From an uncultured Saccharospirillaceae bacterium (GTDB lineage Bacteria; Pseudomonadota; Gammaproteobacteria; Pseudomonadales; Oceanobacteraceae), in contig CANMOZ010000016.1 of assembly GCA_947499545.1 (NCBI GenBank), positions 32,161 to 96,160 on the forward strand: DNA of 64,000 nt, read 5' to 3'. Positions 1 through 8,201 of the stretch are shown one piece after another. The notes below the pieces were generated by a model that saw only the letters and a program-made list of their open reading frames with translations, did not search any database and was not told where the DNA came from. Within the stretch, counting starts at the first letter, position 1; each line of letters starts with the position of its first letter. Made by a program: the position numbers and the translations under genes.

Positions 1-1
1 T

Positions 2-964
2 CGCGTTATTGGGCGCTTAGCCCATTCAAATATGAATGTTTTAATCAATGGTGAGTCGGGTACCGGAAAAGAGTTGGTTGCGCGTGCTTTACACGAACAT
101 TCTCCTCGGGCAGAGCAGCCTTTTATTGCATTAAATATGGCTGCTATTCCCAAAGATTTGGTGGAGTCCGAGCTGTTTGGGCACGACAAAGGTGCCTTTA
201 CAGGAGCGGTGCAACCCAAGCAAGGGCGCTTTGAGCAAGCCAACGGGGGCACGCTTTTTTTAGACGAAATTGGGGATATGCAAGCCGATACACAAACGCG
301 CTTGCTGAGGGTTTTATCCAGTGGAGAATTTTTTCGAGTGGGGGGCCGAACGCCTATTAAAGTAGACGTACGCATCATTGCCGCCACGCACCAAAACTTG
401 GAAGCTTTGGTTCAAAAAGGGCTCTTCCGAGAAGATTTGTATCACCGGTTGAACGTCATCCGCATTCACATTCCAAAGCTGGCGGATCGGCGCGAAGACA
501 TCCCTAGGTTGTTGGATTTCTTTCTAACAAAGGTGGCTGAAGAATTAAAAGTTGAAAAGAAAAACCTCTCGAAAGAAGCGCTTGAATGTTTATGTCAAAG
601 CCCTTGGCCAGGTAACGTCCGTCAACTTGAAAATACCTGCCGTTGGTTAACGGTGATGGCTTCTGGAAGAGAAATTCTTCTGAACGACTTACCTCAAGAA
701 CTTGTGCAGCACGATGCTTCAGGGTCAACTGAATCCAAACTCAATTGGGAAAACCCTTTAAGGCTGTGGGCAACTCAGGCCTTGGCAAAGGGGGAGGATC
801 GCTTGTTGGATATCGCCATCCCGAGGTTTGAAACCATCATGATAGAAGCAGCATTGGCACAGACGGGTGGACGCAAGCGGGATGCGGCTGAACTGCTGGG
901 GTGGGGAAGAAACACTCTCACACGAAAACTCAAAGAACTTGATCTGCACAGTACGGATGATTAA
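2..964 (+). CDS. ntrC: Nitrogen regulation protein NR(I), NtrC (5'-truncated by window edge)
   Basis: Sigma-54-dependent response regulator of nitrogen assimilation genes, normally phosphorylated by NtrB. The frame is open to the left edge, so the receiver domain and the start of the AAA+ domain lie outside. Visible are Walker A (GESGTGKE), the sigma-54 contact loop (GAFTGA), Walker B (LFLDEIGD), the sensor region ending in WPGNVRQLENTCRWL, and a Fis-type helix-turn-helix at the C terminus (GGRKRDAAELLGWGRNTLTR). The wording of the AAA+ core and the C-terminal tail is that of NtrC rather than other enhancer-binding proteins. It is followed by 171 bases without a gene. Family assignment is very sure; only the N terminus is unseen. 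Confidence 0.95.
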   Translation, partial: RVIGRLAHSNMNVLINGESGTGKELVARALHEHSPRAEQPFIALNMAAIPKDLVESELFGHDKGAFTGAVQPKQGRFEQANGGTLFLDEIGDMQADTQTRLLRVLSSGEFFRVGGRTPIKVDVRIIAATHQNLEALVQKGLFREDLYHRLNVIRIHIPKLADRREDIPRLLDFFLTKVAEELKVEKKNLSKEALECLCQSPWPGNVRQLENTCRWLTVMASGREILLNDLPQELVQHDASGSTESKLNWENPLRLWATQALAKGEDRLLDIAIPRFETIMIEAALAQTGGRKRDAAELLGWGRNTLTRKLKELDLHSTDD

Positions 965-1135
965 AGCGCATCGATCTTAATAACGGGAGTACGTAACAAG
1001 CGTCAATGAGATCAATGTGCTTGGTAAAAAAACGTATTTTCTTGCAACGGCAATGGCGCCCCACTGCTGCTCTCCTACACTCCCTATTAGCGCTCGGTAT
1101 TGGGTGCCTTGTGTCAGTATTAGGAGATAAAGATT

Positions 1136-1705
1136 ATGGCTCTTGGAGACGAAATTTCCAGCATTGACTTTCAATCTATGATTGGAGGTCCATTAAATGC
1201 TGTTGTAAGAGCGCAGGCCGAATCTGCGCAAACCTCAGTTGATTTTATTAAGGCTGTGGGTTTTACAGAAGAAAACACCCCTCAAATGGTTAGCTTTCAG
1301 TACATGAAGCCCATCGAAACCAAAGATAGTGACGGCAATGTAACGATTACGCCAACTAAGTATGAGTTAACAGTGCCTTTGTTGACGATGCTACCCATTC
1401 CTTTCATTCGCGTTGAAGAAACCACCATTGATTTCAATGCGAAAATTAATTCAGTGCAAGAGTCTACGACGGCTACGTCTCATGACTTCAGTGCTGATAT
1501 GTCTGCGAAAGCGGGTTGGGGACCTTTCTCTGTTAAATTGAAGGCCAGCTATAGCTTTAAGAAACAAACATCAGCTAGCAGCAAAACAGAGCGTACTTAC
1601 AGCATGGCTGTGCACGTAAGAGCGGTTCAAGATGAATTGCCTGCTGGTACTGATCGTCTATTGAGTATTCTCGAAAGCAATATTCAAGAAGTACCCGCTG
1701 CTTAA
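1136..1705 (+). CDS. DUF2589-family protein
   Basis: A 189-residue soluble protein without signal peptide or membrane segment. The opening (MALGDEISSIDFQSMIGGPL) and the overall pattern are those of the DUF2589 family, whose function is unknown. The middle contains a Thr/Lys-rich beta stretch followed by a repetitive SADMSAKAGWGPFSVKLKAS segment typical of these proteins. The start is fixed by a good ribosome site (taggag) about 9 bases upstream. A rho-independent terminator follows, so this first cassette gene may be made in excess over the two genes downstream. The two following genes run the same way and are also of unknown function. Confidence 0.8.
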   Translation: MALGDEISSIDFQSMIGGPLNAVVRAQAESAQTSVDFIKAVGFTEENTPQMVSFQYMKPIETKDSDGNVTITPTKYELTVPLLTMLPIPFIRVEETTIDFNAKINSVQESTTATSHDFSADMSAKAGWGPFSVKLKASYSFKKQTSASSKTERTYSMAVHVRAVQDELPAGTDRLLSILESNIQEVPAA

Positions 1706-1726
1706 TAAGCGGCTTGATGAAATACA

Positions 1727-1758
1727 TCAGGGCCAACAGGACGTTGACCCTGATTTTG
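1727..1758 (+). terminator. Rho-independent terminator after the DUF2589 gene
   Basis: An 11-bp stem (TCAGGGCCAAC / GTTGACCCTGA, one G-T pair) with a 5-base loop is followed by TTTT, 22 bases after the stop codon. It separates the first cassette gene from the other two. Confidence 0.7.
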
Positions 1759-1913
1759 TAATAAATAAAGGCCCTAATTAAAGGCCTCATTTCCAGCTTG
1801 CTTCGGTATGAATGTTGCGAGCAATGTGCATCAAAACGCCTAATAGATCGTAATAGCCGTTGATCTAAGTGACATAGGCTGCACGGTGATCATTACACAA
1901 GGAACGTGGGATT

Positions 1914-2606
1914 ATGGCAGATTTAGGCGAAGTCATTGGTTCATTCTTAGTTTCATTGGTTCACGCTCGGCGTAAGGCCGATGAAGAAACGGCTGCGGTG
2001 GCTGAATATTATAAACAGCACCCTCTTCTTGAAGGCATGAGCCTGCCCAGAATACGCATACCTGAAATCAGCATTGATATGCCGCTAACCATTGATGCAT
2101 TGGACGATGGTGAAGACGCTGAGGTGAATAACCCCAGCACAATTTCCCGTTCGTTAATTCAAGAACTCCGCCAGTTAAAACAGGATGAAGATAAAGCGGG
2201 GATGAGTCCTGAATTTGATCGTGTATTTAATCGAACATTGTTGCAGCAATTGTCTAGATTGCAGCAGGGTCAGAAAACCAAAAGCCAAACGGTGAGTCGA
2301 GAAGCCGTTGCTCGAGCTGTTGATAATGCCATTAATACAGCCATTAAGAAGGATGGGACAAAGCTCACCCCTGAAGCAAAAAAAGATCTTCAATCACACA
2401 TGCGCATGCGGGCAACAGAAATTAGCTTAAAGAAAATGCCAAAGCCAGCTTCAATCGGTGCCACATTCACGTCCTCTGATATTAAAGAAAAATCGTCTCC
2501 AACCAGTAGCATTCGACTAAAACTGACGTTGCGAGAAGAGGGGCTTGAGTGGTCTAAGGCTGAGAATGACGATGGTACTGTGAGACATACTTTGCAGCCT
2601 GAATAG
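1914..2606 (+). CDS. Conserved hypothetical protein, second gene of the DUF2589 cassette
   Basis: A 230-residue soluble protein that I cannot assign by function. The N terminus (MADLGEVIGSFLVSLVHARR) is helical and followed by a charged region with 'EYYKQHPLLEGMSLPRIRIP'. Residues 80-160 are Gln/Lys-rich and probably helical, and the C-terminal third looks beta-rich (IRLKLTLREEGLEWS). There are no cysteines, signal peptide or membrane segment. A GGAACG ribosome-site-like stretch lies before the ATG. It sits between the DUF2589 gene and another unknown gene on the same strand, which suggests a shared function. Calling it a partner of the DUF2589 protein is inference from position only. Confidence 0.65.
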   Translation: MADLGEVIGSFLVSLVHARRKADEETAAVAEYYKQHPLLEGMSLPRIRIPEISIDMPLTIDALDDGEDAEVNNPSTISRSLIQELRQLKQDEDKAGMSPEFDRVFNRTLLQQLSRLQQGQKTKSQTVSREAVARAVDNAINTAIKKDGTKLTPEAKKDLQSHMRMRATEISLKKMPKPASIGATFTSSDIKEKSSPTSSIRLKLTLREEGLEWSKAENDDGTVRHTLQPE

Positions 2607-2639
2607 AGCAGGTTGACTGACACATAAAGGTGCTGTGCT

Positions 2640-3197
2640 ATGTTAGCGTTACAGCGAGAAACGATGATTGAGCAGTTATTAAAGTTAACTCAGGTTGCGG
2701 GTCAATACTCGCAACGCGATCCTGAATTTTTACTTCGACTGGATCAATGGCTTGATCAGACACAAGAAAAGTTAAAGCCTCTGCGCTCCCCTATTGCTGG
2801 CCGAATTAGCAGTCAACGAGCTCTACTGACTTCCGTTCAAGACGGTTATCGTCATCCCCAAGTGGAAAACGCTGGGCGTTCATACCGAAAACATCAACGA
2901 GCGGTTGGCGTTTTGGTATTGGAAGAAATTGAACAAACATTACGGGAAAAAGTCGATTCAATTGATGGTGAATTAGACGTATTAAAAGAAAAAGTCGCAC
3001 AATTATTGGCAATTGTCAGTCAGAAAGAGCCCATCGAAATACCAGAATTTTTAACAGCAGACGCTATGGATCGAATTTGGGCGCAATTGGGCTCAAATGA
3101 AGAAACACGTTCTATGTATTTATACATACAGGCGAAAACCGATCGCAGTGATCGCCATTATTTATTGGGTGAAATGATTACGCAAATGGTCAGTTGA
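2640..3197 (+). CDS. Hypothetical protein, third gene of the DUF2589 cassette
   Basis: A 185-residue, strongly helical, Gln/Glu/Leu-rich soluble protein. A probable coiled coil spans about residues 97-128 (heptad-like 'EIEQTLREKVDSIDGELDVL'). It has no signal peptide and no recognised domain. It begins 34 bases after the previous stop, so the pair is probably one transcript. An internal ATG at 2664 is an alternative start; I kept 2640 because aaaggtg lies just upstream. Function unknown. Confidence 0.6.
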   Translation: MLALQRETMIEQLLKLTQVAGQYSQRDPEFLLRLDQWLDQTQEKLKPLRSPIAGRISSQRALLTSVQDGYRHPQVENAGRSYRKHQRAVGVLVLEEIEQTLREKVDSIDGELDVLKEKVAQLLAIVSQKEPIEIPEFLTADAMDRIWAQLGSNEETRSMYLYIQAKTDRSDRHYLLGEMITQMVS

Positions 3198-3333
3198 TAG
3201 TTCCCTAAGTTATAGACCAAAAAAATAAATAGTTATCCGCTAGACGTTTGTTGGCAGGTTGCGCCCTTTACCTAAAATTCATTTTTTTGACATAGTCAAG
3301 GGTCCCCTAAAAAACAAAAAAGGCCTCTCTTTT

Positions 3334-4929
3334 ATGAAACGTCATTCCTTTCGTGCCTTAACACTGGCGACAGCGCTGGGCACTCTGTCACTCCCGTCTT
3401 ATGCTATTGATTGGACCGAATGGGGTTGTAAGCTTGGTATTTTGCAAGCCACTCCCGCAACCATTGAAAAATGCATGCATGCCGAAGATATTTTTAAGCA
3501 CTTAGAAATGTTTTCATTAATTGCTGAAACCTCAGGCGGTAATCGAGCAGCGGCTACACCCGGATATGAAAAGTCGATTAGCTATATACGCGATCAGTTG
3601 CAAGCTGTTGGGTATCAAGTGACGTTGGAGCCTTTTACCTATAGCGAATATAAAAAACTGGGCCCATCGACCTTTAATGTGATTGATCCGGTGGGAGATC
3701 AAAAAGAGTTAGTTGAAGATGCTGATTTTTCGCTGATGAGTTTTTCTGGCAAAGGAAAAGTACTCGCGCCTGTAGAAGCAATTGATGTCACACTCGGTGA
3801 AGAAAATGCATCGAGCAGTGGCTGTGAGGCAGAAGACTTTGAGGGTTTCACGGCAGGTCATATCGCATTAATTCAACGGGGTAGCTGTACGTTTAGACAA
3901 AAAGTTGAGCATGCTGAAGCGGCTGGCGCTATTGGCGCAATCATATTCAACCAGGGTGATACAGAAGAGCGTAAAGGCTTGATGAATGGGACCTTGTCTG
4001 AAGAGTATGAAGGCAGTTTGCCTACCATGTTTGCAACCTACGACATTGGTGCTGAAATGGCGGGCAATGATAAATTGCGTGTCTATCTTGATGCACAAGG
4101 TGAAACGGTAACGACACATACAGAAAACTTGGTGGCAGAGTCTCGTTGGGGAAATCCTGAATCCGTTGTGATGTCTGGCGCTCATTTAGACTCTGTAGAC
4201 GATGGTGCAGGCATCAATGACAACGGTTCTGGTAGTGCTACCTTATTGCAACTGGCTTTGATCATGGCGAAGCAACCTACGTTTCAAAAGCTCAAGTTTG
4301 CTTGGTGGGGAGCAGAGGAATTGGGTTTATTAGGAAGCACCGCTTACGTTAACCAGTTAGAAGAAGGCGCTAAGCAACGCATTAAAGCCTATCTCAACTT
4401 TGACATGGTCGGTTCAACCAATGGGGTAAACTTTGTTTACGATGGCGATGGTTCTGAGTTTGGTTTGGAAGGCCCCAAAGGGTCTAAAAGCATTGAGAAA
4501 CTTTTCCGTCTCTATTTCTTATTGAAAGATCAACAGTCAGAGGAAACTCAAATAAGCTTCCGATCTGACTATGCGGCTTTCTTTGAGAATGATATTGCGT
4601 TTGGAGGCCTTTTCACCGGTGCTGAAGGCAAAAAAACGGAGCGTGAGGCGCGAGTTTATGGTGGGACAGCTGGAGAATCCTACGACCCTTGTTATCACCA
4701 AAGCTGCGATACTTTAGAAAACCTTGATCTAGAGCGACTTGGATTGCATGCCGATGCCGCTGCGTTTGTCGTCAGTTGGTTATCATATTCCGTGAGCTCT
4801 ATCGAAAAAGAGCGTGAAGAATCGGAGACAGAAGAAACGCTGATGGTGCCTAATATGCATCCAGCAACTTTCGATAAGCCCGAATTCCACCCAGCCAGAG
4901 AACGTTCAGGTAACATGTGGTTCCGTTAA
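3334..4929 (+). CDS. Secreted M28-family zinc aminopeptidase with PA domain
   Basis: An exported di-zinc exopeptidase, 531 residues, that should remove N-terminal residues from peptides outside the cytoplasm. A signal peptide (MKRHSFRALTLATALGTLSLPSYA) sets the start at the ATG rather than an upstream TTG. A protease-associated (PA) domain covers about 130-260, including 'HIALIQRGSCTFRQK'. The M28 core carries the metal and catalytic residues: His284 and Asp296 (SGAHLDSVDD...GINDNGSG), the Glu pair 328-329 (WWGAEELGLLGS), Asp357 (NFDMVGS) and His455 (CYHQSCDT). All are present, so it should be active. It resembles the Streptomyces griseus/Vibrio-type aminopeptidases. It is a single-gene unit closed by a terminator. 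Confidence 0.9.
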   Translation: MKRHSFRALTLATALGTLSLPSYAIDWTEWGCKLGILQATPATIEKCMHAEDIFKHLEMFSLIAETSGGNRAAATPGYEKSISYIRDQLQAVGYQVTLEPFTYSEYKKLGPSTFNVIDPVGDQKELVEDADFSLMSFSGKGKVLAPVEAIDVTLGEENASSSGCEAEDFEGFTAGHIALIQRGSCTFRQKVEHAEAAGAIGAIIFNQGDTEERKGLMNGTLSEEYEGSLPTMFATYDIGAEMAGNDKLRVYLDAQGETVTTHTENLVAESRWGNPESVVMSGAHLDSVDDGAGINDNGSGSATLLQLALIMAKQPTFQKLKFAWWGAEELGLLGSTAYVNQLEEGAKQRIKAYLNFDMVGSTNGVNFVYDGDGSEFGLEGPKGSKSIEKLFRLYFLLKDQQSEETQISFRSDYAAFFENDIAFGGLFTGAEGKKTEREARVYGGTAGESYDPCYHQSCDTLENLDLERLGLHADAAAFVVSWLSYSVSSIEKEREESETEETLMVPNMHPATFDKPEFHPARERSGNMWFR

Positions 4930-4954
4930 TACGTTCTCTTTTTCCTGTTCGAAC

Positions 4955-4985
4955 ACTGCCCATGGTTTCCATGGGCAGTTTCTTT
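4955..4985 (+). terminator. Rho-independent terminator after the M28 peptidase
   Basis: A perfect 11-bp stem (ACTGCCCATGG / CCATGGGCAGT) with a TTT loop runs into TTCTTT, 25 bases after the stop codon. Confidence 0.85.
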
Positions 4986-5109
4986 AACAAAGCCCTTCAT
5001 TTTTGTTCAATCTCTTGAGATATCAGTCACTTTAATATCAAAGCATTGAAATAAAGTTGCACCACGGCTTCATTTGCCTAGAATGCATGACAGGAAAAGG
5101 GGGGAGTGG

Positions 5110-5637
5110 ATGCCTGTCATACTCGAACGGTTAACCCAGCAAGTCACAGCAGCCGATTTAATTGACCTCAATAAGGTGCTTACAGAAACAGGGCCTTTAT
5201 GGCGGCAAGATCTTTCGGTTACACCGACTGACGCAGCTGCTCTTGTCCAGCACATCCCAGAGGGGTTTGAGCTTTGGGGGGCAAGATTTAATGACCATAT
5301 CATTGGTTTGCTGCTTACAAAGCGAACGCTTATTGAAATCAGTCAGTCTGAGTGTACACTAGCAAACCAAATTCAGATCGAATCAAAAGCCTCCTTATCA
5401 GAGCGGGATGATGTTAGCTTGCTGGGCGTTTGTGTGCGGCCATTGACCCAAAAAAGGTCGGTTGCATCTCAAATGTTAATTCGAGTCTGTCAAATGGCGG
5501 ATCAGAAGGGCTGGCGACTATTATTGTCTAAGGATAAGCTGAAACGAGTGCCATTTCTTGAGGCGGGTATCCAAAAGGCGGGATTTCGCCCTGAAACTAA
5601 CGCCTGGGTTAGGCTACCAGGTTTGAATGTGTATTAG
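5110..5637 (+). CDS. GNAT acetyltransferase-fold protein, PanZ/PanM-like
   Basis: A 175-residue cytoplasmic protein with a GNAT-like layout. 'GARFNDHIIGLLL' is the central strand and 'LLGVCVRPLTQKRSVASQML' stands where the acetyl-CoA loop lies. In other bacteria PanZ (PanM) binds acetyl-CoA and triggers self-cleavage of aspartate decarboxylase PanD in coenzyme A synthesis. The pattern 'ARFN(D/E)' and the late 'VR..T' motif fit that family, but the usual R-R-G-V-G signature is weak (QKRSVAS), so cofactor binding is uncertain. The start at 5110 has a strong GGGGGAG ribosome site; the TTG at 5074 and ATG at 5083 do not. The gene lies 14 bases before an mlaC-like gene. Confidence 0.6.
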   Translation: MPVILERLTQQVTAADLIDLNKVLTETGPLWRQDLSVTPTDAAALVQHIPEGFELWGARFNDHIIGLLLTKRTLIEISQSECTLANQIQIESKASLSERDDVSLLGVCVRPLTQKRSVASQMLIRVCQMADQKGWRLLLSKDKLKRVPFLEAGIQKAGFRPETNAWVRLPGLNVY

Positions 5638-5651
5638 CAGAGGGTTTTCTT

Positions 5652-6263
5652 ATGTTGCGTGTCTTTAAGGCGTTTCAAGCTTACGTTGTACTGGCTTTGT
5701 TAGCTTGTGCCAGCCTTGCGGCCAATGCCAAATCGCCAACGGAATTGGTGGAAAACGCTGCCAATGGTTTGGCAAAAGCCATCATGGCGAATAAGAAAAA
5801 GGTAAACTCAGATTCACAATTCATAGCAGAACTGATTGAGACGCATATGATCCCTATCGTTGATCAACATCTGTTTGCCAAGTTGTCACTTGGGAAGAAA
5901 AACTGGGAATCTGCAAACCCTCAACAGCAAAAAGATTTTATTGATGGCTTTAAAAAGATGTTAATTAAATCCTATGCCGGTGCTTTTAAAGCGTACAATG
6001 GCGAAAAAATGACATTTGAGGAACCCAAATATAATAAAAAACAATCCAAAGCGATGATTTTTTCAAAGATTATCCGTGAGGGAGATGAGCCAATTGAAGT
6101 TCGTTACATGTTGTACAAGAAAAATGATAAATGGTTAATGTATGATGCCATTGTTGGTGGATTGGATTTGGTTAAAACGTATCGCTCACAGCTAAGCGAA
6201 CAAATTGCAAAAGATGGGCTTGATAAGACAATTAAAGAATTGAAAAATACAAAGCTCGACTGA
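5652..6263 (+). CDS. MlaC/Ttg2D-family periplasmic phospholipid-binding protein (copy 1)
   Basis: A periplasmic lipid shuttle of the MlaC family, 203 residues, with a signal peptide cleaved about after ANA-KSP (residue 26). In the Mla pathway MlaC carries phospholipids between the outer-membrane MlaA complex and the inner-membrane MlaFEDB transporter. The family hallmarks are present: 'HMIPIVDQHLFAKLSLGKKNW' equivalent, the 'QQQKDFIDGFKKMLIKSYAG' helix and the terminal 'KWLMYDAIVGGLDLVKTYR' segment. No mlaFEDB genes lie nearby. A paralogue follows immediately (6589), so this is a local duplication outside the usual operon. The symbol is withheld because the true mlaC is probably elsewhere. 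Confidence 0.85.
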   Translation: MLRVFKAFQAYVVLALLACASLAANAKSPTELVENAANGLAKAIMANKKKVNSDSQFIAELIETHMIPIVDQHLFAKLSLGKKNWESANPQQQKDFIDGFKKMLIKSYAGAFKAYNGEKMTFEEPKYNKKQSKAMIFSKIIREGDEPIEVRYMLYKKNDKWLMYDAIVGGLDLVKTYRSQLSEQIAKDGLDKTIKELKNTKLD

Positions 6264-6313
6264 TTTAATGCCTATCACATAGCAAGCTATTACACGGCTT
6301 TGCTACAAAAAAT

Positions 6314-6350
6314 ACCCAAGTCAGACAGACTGATTTGGGTGTTTTTTTTT
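6314..6350 (+). terminator. Rho-independent terminator after MlaC-like copy 1
   Basis: An 11-bp stem (ACCCAAGTCAG / CTGATTTGGGT, one G-T pair) is followed by nine T. The remainder of the 325-base gap (6264-6588) before the second copy holds no ORF; it is AT-rich and presumably carries the promoter of the next gene, but I see no convincing hexamer pair. Confidence 0.85.
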
Positions 6351-6588
6351 GCGTCAATATCGTCAGTACCCTTTTGATATTGTTCAATTTTATATAAAAA
6401 CTGGCCCCAATATGACTTGACCTATTGCATTGTTGCAATGATGGGGGTTGGTGGCTTGATATGACCAATGGTAGAATTGGGCAAGAGTCATTTCAGGTTA
6501 TCCCCCCTGAATAAGCGATAGCGAATGACTGAGTTATTTCACCAGGCTCCAATGCGTAAGTGAGTATTTATTTTTTTTGAGGTTGTTG

Positions 6589-7203
6589 ATGTTGCACATT
6601 TTAAAAGCGTTTCGAGTCTATGTGCTCTTGAGTTTATTGACCTGTTCAAACCTGATGGCCACCAATGCCAAATCGCCCACAGAGGTAGTGGAACATGCTG
6701 CAAAGGGATTGGCCGCAGCCATTATGCAAAACAAGGAAACTGTAGACAGCAACGCAAGCTTTACAGCAAAGCTGATTGAGAAGCACATGCTTCCGGTTGT
6801 TGATCGGGAAGTGTTTGCCAAACTATCGCTAGGGAAAAAAGGCTGGGCTTCCATGAAGCCCGAACAACAAAAAGATTTTACTAATGGTTTAATGAATAGG
6901 TTGATTAACTCATATTCTGGCATATTCCAATATTACAACGGTGAGAAAATGACGTTCAAAGAACCAAGGTTCAATGAGAAAAAAACCAAGGCTCAGGTTC
7001 AGTCGGATATCTTCTTAAAAGAACCCGTCACAGTTCTTTACAATTTGCGTGAGAAAGATGGCAAGTGGTACATATATGACATAAAGTCGGGCGGGGTGAG
7101 TCTTGTTAGTATTTATCGTACCGAGTTTGGAGAAGCGAGAGCAAATAAGGTGCTGGATCAGAAAATTAAAGACGTGATGCACACCAAGCTAAATACCCAT
7201 TAA
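6589..7203 (+). CDS. MlaC/Ttg2D-family periplasmic phospholipid-binding protein (copy 2)
   Basis: A second MlaC-like lipid-binding protein, 204 residues, collinear with copy 1 throughout and clearly its paralogue (shared 'NAKSPTE' mature start, 'FAKLSLGKK', 'YNGEKMTF', 'KWYIYDIKSGGVSLVSIYR'). The signal peptide ends near TNA-KSP. The start at ATG 6589 is chosen over the TTG at 6577 because of the gagg ribosome site. Each copy has its own terminator, so they are separately transcribed and may differ in expression. The two diverge most in the C-terminal 30 residues and around residue 140, where copy 2 has a shorter loop. Confidence 0.85.
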   Translation: MLHILKAFRVYVLLSLLTCSNLMATNAKSPTEVVEHAAKGLAAAIMQNKETVDSNASFTAKLIEKHMLPVVDREVFAKLSLGKKGWASMKPEQQKDFTNGLMNRLINSYSGIFQYYNGEKMTFKEPRFNEKKTKAQVQSDIFLKEPVTVLYNLREKDGKWYIYDIKSGGVSLVSIYRTEFGEARANKVLDQKIKDVMHTKLNTH

Positions 7204-7231
7204 GACAAATCTTATCAAGCTGTTCCGATTG

Positions 7232-7270
7232 AAATGCCCAATTCAGGCGATCTGATTTGGGCATTTTTTA
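7232..7270 (+). terminator. Rho-independent terminator after MlaC-like copy 2
   Basis: A near-perfect 15-bp stem (AAATGCCCAATTCAG / CTGATTTGGGCATTT, one mismatch) ends in a run of T. The loop-side sequence resembles the terminator of copy 1, so gene and terminator were probably duplicated together. Confidence 0.85.
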
Positions 7271-7604
7271 TTTTATTTCTCCCTAGCTGATTTTACAGGT
7301 TGTCACATTGGCTTCTGATAACGTAAAAGGTCCAATTCTAAGCTTGCTGACCTTGACTCATGCTTGCTGCCGTTTACGAGGGTGAGGTTACGCTCTGAAA
7401 CTCGCCTCTAGGCGCGTGACTGCTAAAGTAATACAAGGGTCTGTGGGATTGAGTGCCAGTCTAGTCGTTATTTAACCTATTCGTTGTTTCGTTTGATGTT
7501 TGAAATCTGAGCTGGGACATCGGGGCTTATTAAAAGAAACAACTGCTGCTATCGGAAAGGCTGGGCTAGCAGAGACCTAGGCTCTCAAGGATGGAGGTTA
7601 GGAA
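7271..7604 (+). other. Intergenic region upstream of the yfiR-like gene, no gene seen
   Basis: About 330 bases hold no ORF of credible coding quality. There is a short hairpin (CGCCT/AGGCG near 7402-7413), another just before the ribosome site (AGAG..CTCT, 7570-7585), and a clear GGAGG at 7593-7597. I compared it by eye with c-di-GMP riboswitch consensus sequences because of the genes downstream and found no match. It probably contains the promoter and a structured leader. Confidence 0.4.
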
Positions 7605-8201
7605 TTGCTCCATAATCGTGTAGGGCATCTAGGCAAAGTTGCTGGGATAACCTTTTGGCTATGTTTAACAGGCCTCTCAGTTCATGTTGTCAGTGCCGAA
7701 GATGATCGACTAAAAGCGGCCTATCTGTTTCAACTCAGTCGCTTTGTGCATTGGCCTGAATATGAACCTCAGTTGGCTTTCTTTTCGTTGTGCCTTTATA
7801 AAAGCGAAGCGCTTGAACCCATTTTGAGTGAAGCGCAAGGGAGGAAGGTATTAGGCCGGCCATTTCGGGTTATGCTGCTTGAATCTTTAGCAGAAATCGA
7901 TCAATGCCAAATTTTGTTTGCCAGGCACCTGGATGGGAAGGCTCGTAATCAAATCATCAGCCTCGTCGGAAACAAACCGGTTTTGCTGAGCAGTGATGCG
8001 ATTGGTTTTGCTAAAGCTGGAGGAACGCTCGAATTAACCGGCATACAGGATAGAAACGTAAAGATCGCCATCAATAAAGAGACCGCTGAGCGAACGGGTC
8101 TTGAAATCAGTGCCAATCTTTTGGAATTGGCGGAGACAATATACCCGCAGACGCCTACTAGCCCCACTCCCGCTGAGTCAGTACAGGGGGAGCAGCAATG
8201 A
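7605..8201 (+). CDS. YfiR-family (DUF4154) periplasmic regulator of a diguanylate cyclase
   Basis: A periplasmic protein of the YfiR/DUF4154 family, 198 residues. In Pseudomonas YfiR represses the inner-membrane cyclase YfiN by binding its periplasmic domain. The signal peptide ends near VVSA-EDD, followed by the family opening 'LKAAYLFQLSRFVHWPE'. The 'PVLLSSD' strand and 'IKINxE'-like 'VKIAINKETAERTGLEISANLLELA' end are also typical. The start is a TTG with GGAGG 7 bases upstream. Its stop overlaps the next start by 4 bases (ATGA), which indicates translational coupling to the cyclase it presumably controls. No YfiB-like outer-membrane partner follows. Confidence 0.85.
   Translation: MLHNRVGHLGKVAGITFWLCLTGLSVHVVSAEDDRLKAAYLFQLSRFVHWPEYEPQLAFFSLCLYKSEALEPILSEAQGRKVLGRPFRVMLLESLAEIDQCQILFARHLDGKARNQIISLVGNKPVLLSSDAIGFAKAGGTLELTGIQDRNVKIAINKETAERTGLEISANLLELAETIYPQTPTSPTPAESVQGEQQ

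Noticed and set aside
7271-7604. Possible c-di-GMP riboswitch before the yfiR-like gene
   Set aside because: I looked for the conserved cores of both c-di-GMP riboswitch classes and found neither. A covariance-model search would settle it.
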